Assembly: GCA_043809645.1 (NCBI GenBank)
Contig: JBDROX010000036.1
Location: forward strand, 1-64,000
DNA length: 64,000 nucleotides
Reading direction: 5' to 3'
Source of the DNA: JBDROX01 sp043809645
Lineage (GTDB): Bacteria > Patescibacteriota > Patescibacteriia > Magasanikbacterales > UBA922
In this document: piece by piece, positions 24,841 to 31,054 of the stretch
Layout of the letters: each line of letters starts with the position of its first letter
Position numbering within the stretch: the first letter of the stretch is position 1
Program-made: the position numbers and the translations under genes
Notes under the pieces: generated by a model
The model's input: the letters and a program-made list of their open reading frames with translations, nothing else
Database searches by the model: none
Told to the model about the DNA's origin: nothing

Positions 24841-25642
24841 ATTTTTTCTTTCTAAATGGAAAAAGAATAATGCTCGCTATCAGAAAATGCAGGACAGAGA
24901 CAAAAGTAGCATATAAAAAAATGGCAGTGAGAAATCGTAGGTATTGGCTGAGCCCTAGTACCGAAGATGTAATGTTTGATTGTGCAAAAAGAGCAATAGT
25001 ATTGATGATGATAATAATGCACACAATCCAGATAAAACCACTCCACATACCTTTTTGATCCTGTTTGCTCGGTGCTAGGTGAGATGAGACTGCGAAGGAG
25101 AGGTATAGGAATAACCACCATTTCCATGAACTAGCGTCAAATGCAGAAAGAAATATGCTCCCAACTTGACGTACTGATATCCATATAGAATTGAACGAAG
25201 TAAGGTCAGTGCTTCTCAGTAGGTCAAACATTGCACTAGATCCGGACAAAAAAAATCTAAAGAGAAGGTAGAGTACTCCGGAGCCAAAGATAAGTGGCGC
25301 AGCTCCAATAAAGAAATTGCCAATATTTTGAAAGATACTTTTTTTGTGATAGGAGTGGTTCACGTGTCCCAGTCCACCAGTTTCTTTATTTGGCTTGAAG
25401 AGCGACACTTTTTCAATTCTGTGTAAAAATAACTTCGCAAAAATATAGTGTCCAATTTCATGGATTGGAGTGCCTATGATACCAGTCCACAGAATCCCTT
25501 TCCAGCCAACAGATTGCATATATTGTTTATGTATATAGCGCTGCAGCTGTGATAAAACATACCCAAAAACAAAAAAAACACCAAATATGCCGAGGATCTG
25601 TGTAAGTGAGATTTTGAAAAGTATAAAAAGCTGATTTTCCAT
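24839..25642 (-). CDS. M50-like membrane zinc metalloprotease
   Basis: 267 aa, about five to six TM helices. Zinc motif HExxH in GTPIHEIGHYIFAKLF (~residue 60), inside or next to a TM helix, as in site-2 proteases and related M50 proteins. A second zinc ligand Asp in an NPDG-type motif is not evident, so catalytic class is tentative. May cut membrane substrates or have lost activity. Confidence 0.7.
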   Translation of the reverse strand: MENQLFILFKISLTQILGIFGVFFVFGYVLSQLQRYIHKQYMQSVGWKGILWTGIIGTPIHEIGHYIFAKLFLHRIEKVSLFKPNKETGGLGHVNHSYHKKSIFQNIGNFFIGAAPLIFGSGVLYLLFRFFLSGSSAMFDLLRSTDLTSFNSIWISVRQVGSIFLSAFDASSWKWWLFLYLSFAVSSHLAPSKQDQKGMWSGFIWIVCIIIIINTIALFAQSNITSSVLGLSQYLRFLTAIFLYATFVSVLHFLIASIILFPFRKKK

Positions 25643-25655
25643 AAGTACTAGAGCA

Positions 25656-25664
25656 AGTATATCA
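25656..25664 (-). promoter_or_regulatory. Extended -10 promoter (TGATATACT) of the M50-like gene
   Basis: Minus-strand TGATATACT, 14 nt before the ATG at 25642; lies just beyond the rpmA terminator. Confidence 0.6.
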
Positions 25665-25677
25665 TGAGAATGTATTT

Positions 25678-25706
25678 AAAAAAACCTGCTTTATAGCAGG
25701 TTTTTT
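25678..25706 (-). terminator. Terminator of rpmA
   Basis: AAAAAACCTGCT/AGCAGGTTTTTT perfect stem with a TTAT loop, immediately after the rpmA stop. A/T tracts are symmetrical. Confidence 0.85.
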
Positions 25707-25708
25707 CT

Positions 25709-25990
25709 TTATTTATTTGGGATAATATTCGCGAACTTTTTTCTCTTCAGAGCACCGTCAAAACGTCTGCGCTGCTTGGTAGTGAATTTCACAACTCCAG
25801 CAATCTTTGCATACAGTGTGTCATCCTTACCCTTGCTCACATTCTTGCCTGGATAAATCTTTGTTCCACGTTGTCTCACGAGAACATTTCCAGCTTTCAC
25901 TGTTTGACCGTCTCCAACCTTCGTGCCAAGATATTGAGGTTGGGAATCTCTACCAAGCCTGGTGGAACCACCAGCTTTTTTATGTGCCAT
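25709..25990 (-). CDS. rpmA: 50S ribosomal protein L27
   Basis: 93 aa. Starts [20 protein letters not shown] and contains [18 protein letters not shown], both diagnostic. No N-terminal extension before AHKK, so no cleavage by a Prp-type protease is needed. It stands alone without rplU, with its own strong promoter and a ~100-nt structured leader. Confidence 0.96.
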   Translation of the reverse strand: MAHKKAGGSTRLGRDSQPQYLGTKVGDGQTVKAGNVLVRQRGTKIYPGKNVSKGKDDTLYAKIAGVVKFTTKQRRRFDGALKRKKFANIIPNK

Positions 25991-26100
25991 ACGTATGTAT
26001 TGTCACTTCACACCCTACAGTGTACTGACAAAGTAGTGTAGAGTGAGCCGCCTCCTGGCGCGGGCCGGGATCGCTAACCATGTCATTGAATTACGAGAAG

Positions 26101-26129
26101 AGTATAGTAGATATGTGCTCACTTGTCAA
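26101..26129 (-). promoter_or_regulatory. Consensus promoter of rpmA (TTGACA-N17-TATACT) with structured leader
   Basis: Minus-strand TTGACA (26129-26124) and TATACT (26106-26101) are separated by exactly 17 nt. The leader down to 25991 is ~100 nt and GC-rich at its 5' part. It can fold into a long interrupted stem (CACTCTACACTAC near 26044 against GTAGGGTGTGAAGTG near 26012), a candidate for autogenous control. Confidence 0.7.
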
Positions 26130-26187
26130 GAGTAACATTTTTCTGTATAATTGCTTTGATTATCATCTGAGTATAGCGAAATTTTCC

Positions 26188-26538
26188 ATGTACCCAATCA
26201 AATTATATATCAAAAATTTACCCATTATTATCATGTTTGGGATTTCTGTACTTGTCAATCTTGCAAGCTGGTTTTGGTTGCTTTGGAATATACGTTTTGT
26301 AGATGAGCAGATATTTCTTCATTACAATATTCTTTTCGGGGTTGATCTTGTGGGCAATGCACAGAAGATCTTCTATCTTCCACTGCTTGGGCTTTGTATT
26401 CTCATTTTTAATACCCTTCTTGGTTGGGTGCTCTTTAGCAAAGATAAATTTGCGGCCCAAGCACTTCACACAGTCTCAGTGTTCTGTCAAATTGCTATTT
26501 TTATTTCAAGCTCAATACTCGTTTTTCTGAATGTCTAA
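26188..26538 (+). CDS. Small multi-TM membrane protein upstream of ftsW
   Basis: 116 aa from the ATG at 26188 with three TM helices (IIIMFGISVLVNLASWFWLL, IFYLPLLGLCILIFNTLLGW, VFCQIAIFISSSILVF). A longer frame reaches 26080 but that N-terminus overlaps the rpmA promoter and reads poorly. Its end overlaps ftsW by 8 nt, suggesting coupling to the division gene. Function unknown. Confidence 0.65.
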   Translation: MYPIKLYIKNLPIIIMFGISVLVNLASWFWLLWNIRFVDEQIFLHYNILFGVDLVGNAQKIFYLPLLGLCILIFNTLLGWVLFSKDKFAAQALHTVSVFCQIAIFISSSILVFLNV

Positions 26539-27640
26539 TATGAGCACTAGAACTATGCAGTCAGACAAGGTACTCCTTATTCTTTTTGGTGTACTTGTTG
26601 CATTCGGCATCGTCATGCTCACGTCAGCAGGCTCGGCTATTGGTTTGGAAAGATTTGATGATAGTTATTTTTTTGTAAAGAGACAGCTTCTCTACGGGCT
26701 TCTTCCTGGAACATTTATTTTCTTTCTATGTGTCAGAGTGAGTCTGGACTTTGTGAAGAGAAATGCTTTCTTTATCTTTGTTGTTTGTATATCTTTACTT
26801 CTCCTCGTCTTCATTCCTGGCATTGGATCTTCTTACAATACTGGCGCAAATAGCTGGCTTCAAATTTGGAATTATTCATTTCAACCTTCAGAATTTGCAA
26901 AGTTAGCACTCATTATTTTCTTTGCAGCATATCTTGGAAAAAAGAGTGAAGAACTTTTAAATTTTCAACAAGGATTTCTGATGGCTCTAGCTCTTGCTGG
27001 GATTCCAATTGTTTTGGTTGCACTGCAACCAGATATTGGAACTGTTGCGATTCTCTTCGCAATTGTCATAGGAATGCTCTTCGTTGCAGAAGCGAAAATT
27101 TTACATATTTCTCTTCTAGCAGGTGCTGGAATATTTGTTTTTTTCCTTATGACGATCATTGCGCCATACAGGGCTGAGCGACTTACAACTTTTTTGCACC
27201 CAGAACTCGATCCACAGGGAATTGGGTATCAAATTAACCAGTCTTTTATTGCAATAGGCTCTGGTGGTATATTTGGTCACGGACTTGGGCACTCGCGTCA
27301 AAAGTATCAGTATCTTCCAGAAGTCCATGCCGATAGTATTTTCGCAATTATTGCAGAAGAAATGGGTTTTGTAGTAACTATTGGATTCATTTTACTTCTC
27401 GTTTTTATTACTATCCGTGGCCTGAAGATTTCGAGGACCGCTCCAGACATGTTTTCAAGGCTTTTGGTAGCTGGTATTATTATTTGGATTGTTGCACAGT
27501 CATTTCTTAATATTGGTGCAATTGTAGGACTTCTACCTCTGACAGGAGTCCCACTTCCATTCGTGAGTCACGGTGGTACTGCACTAATGATTGCCATGGC
27601 CGGCATGGGCTTTGTCATCAATGTGAGTAGACATACATAA
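26531..27640 (+). CDS. ftsW: SEDS peptidoglycan glycosyltransferase FtsW
   Basis: 369 aa, about ten TM helices. SEDS signatures: GANSWLQIWNYSFQPSEFAKL, LVALQPDIGTVAILF, GIGYQINQSFIAIGSGGIFG and PLPFVSHGGTALM. FtsW rather than RodA is inferred because murG follows after 1 nt and an FtsB-like gene lies nearby. Polymerises lipid II at the septum. A second ATG at 26540 is an alternative start. Confidence 0.88.
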   Translation: MSNMSTRTMQSDKVLLILFGVLVAFGIVMLTSAGSAIGLERFDDSYFFVKRQLLYGLLPGTFIFFLCVRVSLDFVKRNAFFIFVVCISLLLLVFIPGIGSSYNTGANSWLQIWNYSFQPSEFAKLALIIFFAAYLGKKSEELLNFQQGFLMALALAGIPIVLVALQPDIGTVAILFAIVIGMLFVAEAKILHISLLAGAGIFVFFLMTIIAPYRAERLTTFLHPELDPQGIGYQINQSFIAIGSGGIFGHGLGHSRQKYQYLPEVHADSIFAIIAEEMGFVVTIGFILLLVFITIRGLKISRTAPDMFSRLLVAGIIIWIVAQSFLNIGAIVGLLPLTGVPLPFVSHGGTALMIAMAGMGFVINVSRHT

Positions 27641-27641
27641 T

Positions 27642-28712
27642 ATGAAAATTATTCTTTCAGGCGGAGGTACGCTTGGTCCAGTAACGCCACTTCTTGCAAT
27701 TTATGAAGCGTTAACAAGAGAATATAAAGACGCTACTTTTATTTGGATTGGAACAAAGGGTGGTCCAGAAAAAGAGATTGTTGAGAAAGCTGGCATACCC
27801 TTCATTGCTATTACATCTGGAAAGTTGAGAAGGTATATTTCTTTTTGGAACGTCATAGATATTTTTAGAATCGTTATTGGTTTTTTTCGATCTATCGGCA
27901 TTATGTTTCGCTATAGTCCAGATGCCTGTATCTCTGCTGGTGGATATGTTTCAGTGCCATTACACTGGGCAGCCTGGCTCTTTGGCGTTCCTTCTTGGAT
28001 TCATCAGCAAGATGTGCAAGTAGGTCTTTCGAACAGGTTCATGGCACCTTTCGCACGTATAATCACGACTTCTCTAGAGAGTCAGATGAAACTATTTCCA
28101 AAAAGAAAAGTAAAGTGGATTGGAAATCCTGTTAGAAATGAAATTTTGAGTGGATCAAAAGATAGAGCAATGGAGTTGTTTGACCTAAAAGAGGATCTAC
28201 CTATTATTTTTGCAACAGGTGGGGGAACTGGGTCGCTACGTGTTAATCAGATGATAGTGGAGGCTGTTGGACATCTCAAGGGCCATGCACAAATTATTCA
28301 CCTCACTGGAAAGGAAAGACCTCAAGAACTTGCAGAAAAAGCGCAAAAACATTTTGATTACTATCAGGTTCATCAATTTTTTTCCGAGGAGATGAAACAT
28401 GCATATGCTGCTGCTGATATTGTGATATCGCGTGGCGGGTTTGGAACACTGAGTGAACTGGCAGCACTCTCGAAGCCAGCCATTCTTATTCCAAAACATG
28501 GTCACCAAGTTCAGAACGTTTCATTTCTTGCTGAGGCCGGTGCCGTAGAGGTAGTTGATGAAACAACGAAGGATGGAAATTATCTTGCAAGACTTGTAAA
28601 GGATTTGATTTCAGATAAAAATAGAATGATAACGCTCGGAAGTACACTGAACAAGACAATGCCTCTGGCAACAGAGACAAAAATAGTTGGTATATTAAAA
28701 AGCATTTTGTAA
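27642..28712 (+). CDS. murG: Lipid II synthase MurG (GlcNAc transferase)
   Basis: 356 aa, GT28 fold. N-terminal glycine loop LSGGGTLGPVTPLLAIYEAL and C-terminal SRGGFGTLSELAALSKPAIL plus HGHQVQNVSFL match MurG. The usual GGTGGHxxP reads GGTLGPVTP here, so the conserved His of the loop is replaced. Membrane-associated, transfers GlcNAc to lipid I. Operon with ftsW. Confidence 0.9.
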   Translation: MKIILSGGGTLGPVTPLLAIYEALTREYKDATFIWIGTKGGPEKEIVEKAGIPFIAITSGKLRRYISFWNVIDIFRIVIGFFRSIGIMFRYSPDACISAGGYVSVPLHWAAWLFGVPSWIHQQDVQVGLSNRFMAPFARIITTSLESQMKLFPKRKVKWIGNPVRNEILSGSKDRAMELFDLKEDLPIIFATGGGTGSLRVNQMIVEAVGHLKGHAQIIHLTGKERPQELAEKAQKHFDYYQVHQFFSEEMKHAYAAADIVISRGGFGTLSELAALSKPAILIPKHGHQVQNVSFLAEAGAVEVVDETTKDGNYLARLVKDLISDKNRMITLGSTLNKTMPLATETKIVGILKSIL

Positions 28713-28733
28713 TCAGAGTGGGAAAAACTAACT

Positions 28734-28835
28734 ATGATAATCCTTATTCTGTCTATAATTATTATCACCACTATTGCTTTGGTCGGCTTCTTTGTTGTTC
28801 GGAGCGTCGAAGATGATGATTTGAGCGGAAGTTAA
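28734..28835 (+). CDS. Possible single-TM micropeptide (33 aa)
   Basis: An ATG 21 nt after murG opens a 33-codon frame: MIILILSIIIITTIALVGFF followed by VVRSVEDDDLSGS. It would be a single-pass membrane peptide with an acidic tail. It ends 25 nt before a terminator, so it lies inside the transcript. Could be a chance AT-rich frame. Confidence 0.4.
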   Translation: MIILILSIIIITTIALVGFFVVRSVEDDDLSGS

Positions 28836-28860
28836 TCTCATTTTTTTCCTCAACAATAGT

Positions 28861-28888
28861 AAAAAAACCTTGACTATCAAGGTTTTTT
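28861..28888 (+). terminator. Terminator of the ftsW-murG operon
   Basis: AAAAAACCTTGA/TCAAGGTTTTTT with a CTA loop, followed by a T tract. Confidence 0.85.
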
Positions 28889-28921
28889 TACTATATATTA
28901 AGCGAAACCATGGAGGGAGAG

Positions 28922-29119
28922 ATGCAGAATGATCTCATCGCTATGTTTGTAGTCTCCGCATGTCTATTGCTGGTCAGCTGGCTTATCGGCCGATATGCGG
29001 CACCATTGGGAGATCGGCCATTCCAGTGGGGGCTGAGAGGGTCCTATGAACCTAACACTTGCTATTCTGCTAGCACTACTCCTGGTAGTACTAGTCTGGT
29101 GGCAGATCAAGACAAGTAG
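28922..29119 (+). CDS. Small GC-rich membrane ORF (65 aa)
   Basis: ATG at 28922 is preceded by a canonical Shine-Dalgarno GGAGG (28912-28916), rare here. One TM helix (LIAMFVVSACLLLVSWLIG) then a short soluble part. Codons are clearly more GC-rich than the neighbours. Its last 74 nt overlap the next ORF in another frame. No family recognised. Possibly acquired DNA. Confidence 0.45.
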   Translation: MQNDLIAMFVVSACLLLVSWLIGRYAAPLGDRPFQWGLRGSYEPNTCYSASTTPGSTSLVADQDK

Positions 29120-29240
29120 ACCGTGGAATCTAATCGTCAGCGGGACGTCGACGATTCTCACGTTCTTTCTCATCACGATCGTTGTTTTTATCATACTCAT
29201 TGTGAGTGCTGTTGATAAACAGCACTCACAGGGGTGGTGA
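29046..29240 (+). CDS. Small GC-rich two-TM membrane ORF (64 aa)
   Basis: ATG at 29046, inside the previous ORF in a different frame, with GAGAGGG just upstream as ribosome site. Two strong TM helices (LAILLALLLVVLVWW and ILTFFLITIVVFIILIV) joined by a short loop, like holins or small toxins, though no homology is recognised. The 3' end contains a perfect 12-bp hairpin (29202-29229). Confidence 0.45.
   Translation: MNLTLAILLALLLVVLVWWQIKTSRPWNLIVSGTSTILTFFLITIVVFIILIVSAVDKQHSQGW
29202..29229. repeat. Perfect 12-bp inverted repeat, 4-nt loop
   Basis: GTGAGTGCTGTT (29202-29213) and AACAGCACTCAC (29218-29229) flank GATA. It overlaps the last codons of the small membrane ORF. There is no T tract, so it is not a standard terminator. 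Confidence 0.8.
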
Positions 29241-29285
29241 GGCACGACAAGGGGGATCCGGATGAAGTGGAGGCGTCTGGATCAA

Positions 29286-29317
29286 ACAAAAAAACATCAG
29301 ACTATGGTGTTTTTTTA
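29286..29317. terminator. Bidirectional terminator
   Basis: AAAAAACATC and GGTGTTTTTT pair around AGACTAT, with A and T runs on both sides; lies between the small membrane ORFs and the convergent Nramp-like gene. Confidence 0.7.
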
Positions 29318-29321
29318 TATT

Positions 29322-30704
29322 CTAGAAAAATCTATCCCATATTGTAACAACGGAGAAGATTCCGAAGAAGATAAAGGAAAATATGATAATGATTCTACGC
29401 CAGATCTTTGGTTGAATTTCTTTTGGAAGCTCGCGGTAGTTTAGCCAATTGACAAGGCCAATGTGAACAAACATACACACAGCATTGATAACAGCACTAA
29501 GTATAAGGAGCGAAAGAGGTTCTGTGAAGCCGAGTGAGAAGACTAAAATACCAAATGCAATCTGTGCCCAGAGGAATGCAAAATAAATCTTCGAAAGATT
29601 TATCCTTCTCTCTTCATGTGATCGAATCGCAGCATAGTTCTCTGACATGATCCTACTTGTAGAATCCATAACTGAGAACTGTGTTGAGAAGAGCATAATT
29701 CCCATCAAAATAAGGAAGATTGATCCAAGTGCTGGAAATGTTTTACTTGCAATGATTCTTCCTTCATTGATAACAAAGTTTATACCTTCTGCATTCCCAG
29801 CCAATCCAAACGTTGTGGAGTAGGAGAGTAAGAGGAGAAAAGACATGGTGATGAGGCCTGTCAGAAAAAACACAAAAAAGTGTTCCTTGTTCACACTCTT
29901 CCACCATGATTCGAATCTACTCAAGTTTTCTTTTGTAGGATGAAACTCAAAACCATTGAGATCAATCTTCTGTTTTGTTCCACCAAAAAGGCCTTTTATT
30001 TTTTCTGTGAAAGCACCCATGCCGTATCCTTTTTCTCGAATATAACTTGATTGTGTAAGATTTAGATTTCCTCCAGCACCACTAAAGGCAAAGGCAGCCA
30101 GAAACACTGCTATTGGAATTCCAGCTGGGAGGAACCAATATTCGCCTCCTTTTCCAATCAGACCTTGTCCGAGTGCTGCCCAGTCAGCTCCCTTTGCAAA
30201 GTATATAGTAAGAATAAAAACTGAAGGTATGCCGATCAATATAATCAACTTAGCAAATCGCTCGACAGTATTATAGATATATTTTCCAAAACTGAGGATG
30301 AGGCCGATCAAAAGTAAAAACACAATAGCGATGACAGTGCCTGTACCACCAAAGACTGAAGCAAAAAGTGCTCCAGACGAAGCAATAATACCTGGCCACC
30401 CAAACCCAATCATTGTAGAGAAGATGAGCCAGAATGGGACCCATTTCCACCTCCTTGCAAGACCAATGAAAACACTCTCACCTCTGGCAAGTGAATATCG
30501 CTCTATCTCCATATTGATAAAGAACTGGAAAAAAATGCCAACAAGTGCTCCCCATGCAATGCCAAGTCCCCAGTTTGAGGAGAGATACGGCCAGAGAATA
30601 ACTTCGCCAGACCCGAGGCCAAGACCGAGCAGAATGAAGCTTGGGCCGAGGAGCTTGCGAAACGGAGGGGGCTTTGGAATTGATTTTGATTGTTTTTTGA
30701 GCAT
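29322..30704 (-). CDS. Nramp-like metal transporter family protein
   Basis: 460 aa from the ATG at 30704, about 11 TM helices with the Nramp layout. The TM1 region reads LGPSFILLGLGLGSGEVI, so the DPGN motif that binds divalent metal in MntH/Nramp is replaced by GSGE, and TM6 has GAGGNLNLTQSSYIREKGYG instead of the MPH motif. It therefore belongs to a divergent Nramp-related clade; the substrate is uncertain. A TTG at 30734 was rejected because it lies 5 nt from the -10 box. Confidence 0.8.
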   Translation of the reverse strand: MLKKQSKSIPKPPPFRKLLGPSFILLGLGLGSGEVILWPYLSSNWGLGIAWGALVGIFFQFFINMEIERYSLARGESVFIGLARRWKWVPFWLIFSTMIGFGWPGIIASSGALFASVFGGTGTVIAIVFLLLIGLILSFGKYIYNTVERFAKLIILIGIPSVFILTIYFAKGADWAALGQGLIGKGGEYWFLPAGIPIAVFLAAFAFSGAGGNLNLTQSSYIREKGYGMGAFTEKIKGLFGGTKQKIDLNGFEFHPTKENLSRFESWWKSVNKEHFFVFFLTGLITMSFLLLLSYSTTFGLAGNAEGINFVINEGRIIASKTFPALGSIFLILMGIMLFSTQFSVMDSTSRIMSENYAAIRSHEERRINLSKIYFAFLWAQIAFGILVFSLGFTEPLSLLILSAVINAVCMFVHIGLVNWLNYRELPKEIQPKIWRRIIIIFSFIFFGIFSVVTIWDRFF

Positions 30705-30738
30705 AAAAGCGGGATTATCTTGACTTTCTAACAAAAAC

Positions 30739-30747
30739 AGTATATCA
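30739..30747 (-). promoter_or_regulatory. Extended -10 promoter (TGATATACT) of the Nramp-like gene
   Basis: Minus-strand TGATATACT, 34 nt before the ATG at 30704. It fixes that start codon. Confidence 0.6.
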
Positions 30748-30771
30748 TATTCATGTTCATTTCATTCATAT

Positions 30772-30848
30772 GGCCTGGTAGCTCAGCCTGGTAGAGCAGT
30801 TGCCTTTTAAGCAAACGGTCCTGGGTTCGAATCCCAGCCAGGTCACCA
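30772..30848 (+). tRNA. tRNA-Lys(UUU)
   Basis: Acceptor GGCCTGG/CCAGGTC with one G-T pair, anticodon loop CTTTTAA (UUU), T-arm CTGGGTTCGAATCCCAG and encoded ACCA end. Confidence 0.94.
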
Positions 30849-30856
30849 ATTTGATA

Positions 30857-30935
30857 AGAAAACAAAACCACCTATCTCCTATGTAGGGATTTCTATTCTA
30901 GAAATCTACGCGAGAATTGGGTGGTTTTGTTTTCT
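30857..30935 (+). terminator. Large hairpin after tRNA-Lys: 16-bp perfect arms with an inner hairpin
   Basis: AGAAAACAAAACCACC (30857-30872) is exactly complementary to GGTGGTTTTGTTTTCT (30920-30935). The 47-nt interior holds a second stem (GATTTCT 30888-30894 with AGAAATC 30900-30906, extended by GTA/TAC). The T-rich 3' arm suggests a terminator for tRNA-Lys, but the size and nesting are unlike the others here; a small mobile or structured RNA element is the alternative. Confidence 0.6.
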
Positions 30936-31004
30936 ACCTTGGAAACCAGCGCTGATGGTGATAGTGGACCAACCAAACACACTGAGAAGAGTATGTAGAG
31001 TCAA

Positions 31005-31033
31005 TTGCTGGTGTGCAATAAATGTGATAAAAT
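31005..31033 (+). promoter_or_regulatory. P-type ATPase promoter (TTGCTG-N17-TAAAAT, extended TGA)
   Basis: TTGCTG (31005) and TAAAAT (31028-31033) with 17-nt spacing and TG before the -10. The ATG is at 31055, so the leader is about 15 nt; a TTG at 31043 is less likely the start. Confidence 0.6.
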
Positions 31034-31054
31034 AGAATAAATTTGAGGCGTCTT

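Noticed and set aside
29262..29444. 60-codon ORF starting near the end of the GC-rich patch
   Set aside because: It runs through a terminator hairpin into the Nramp-like gene on the other strand.
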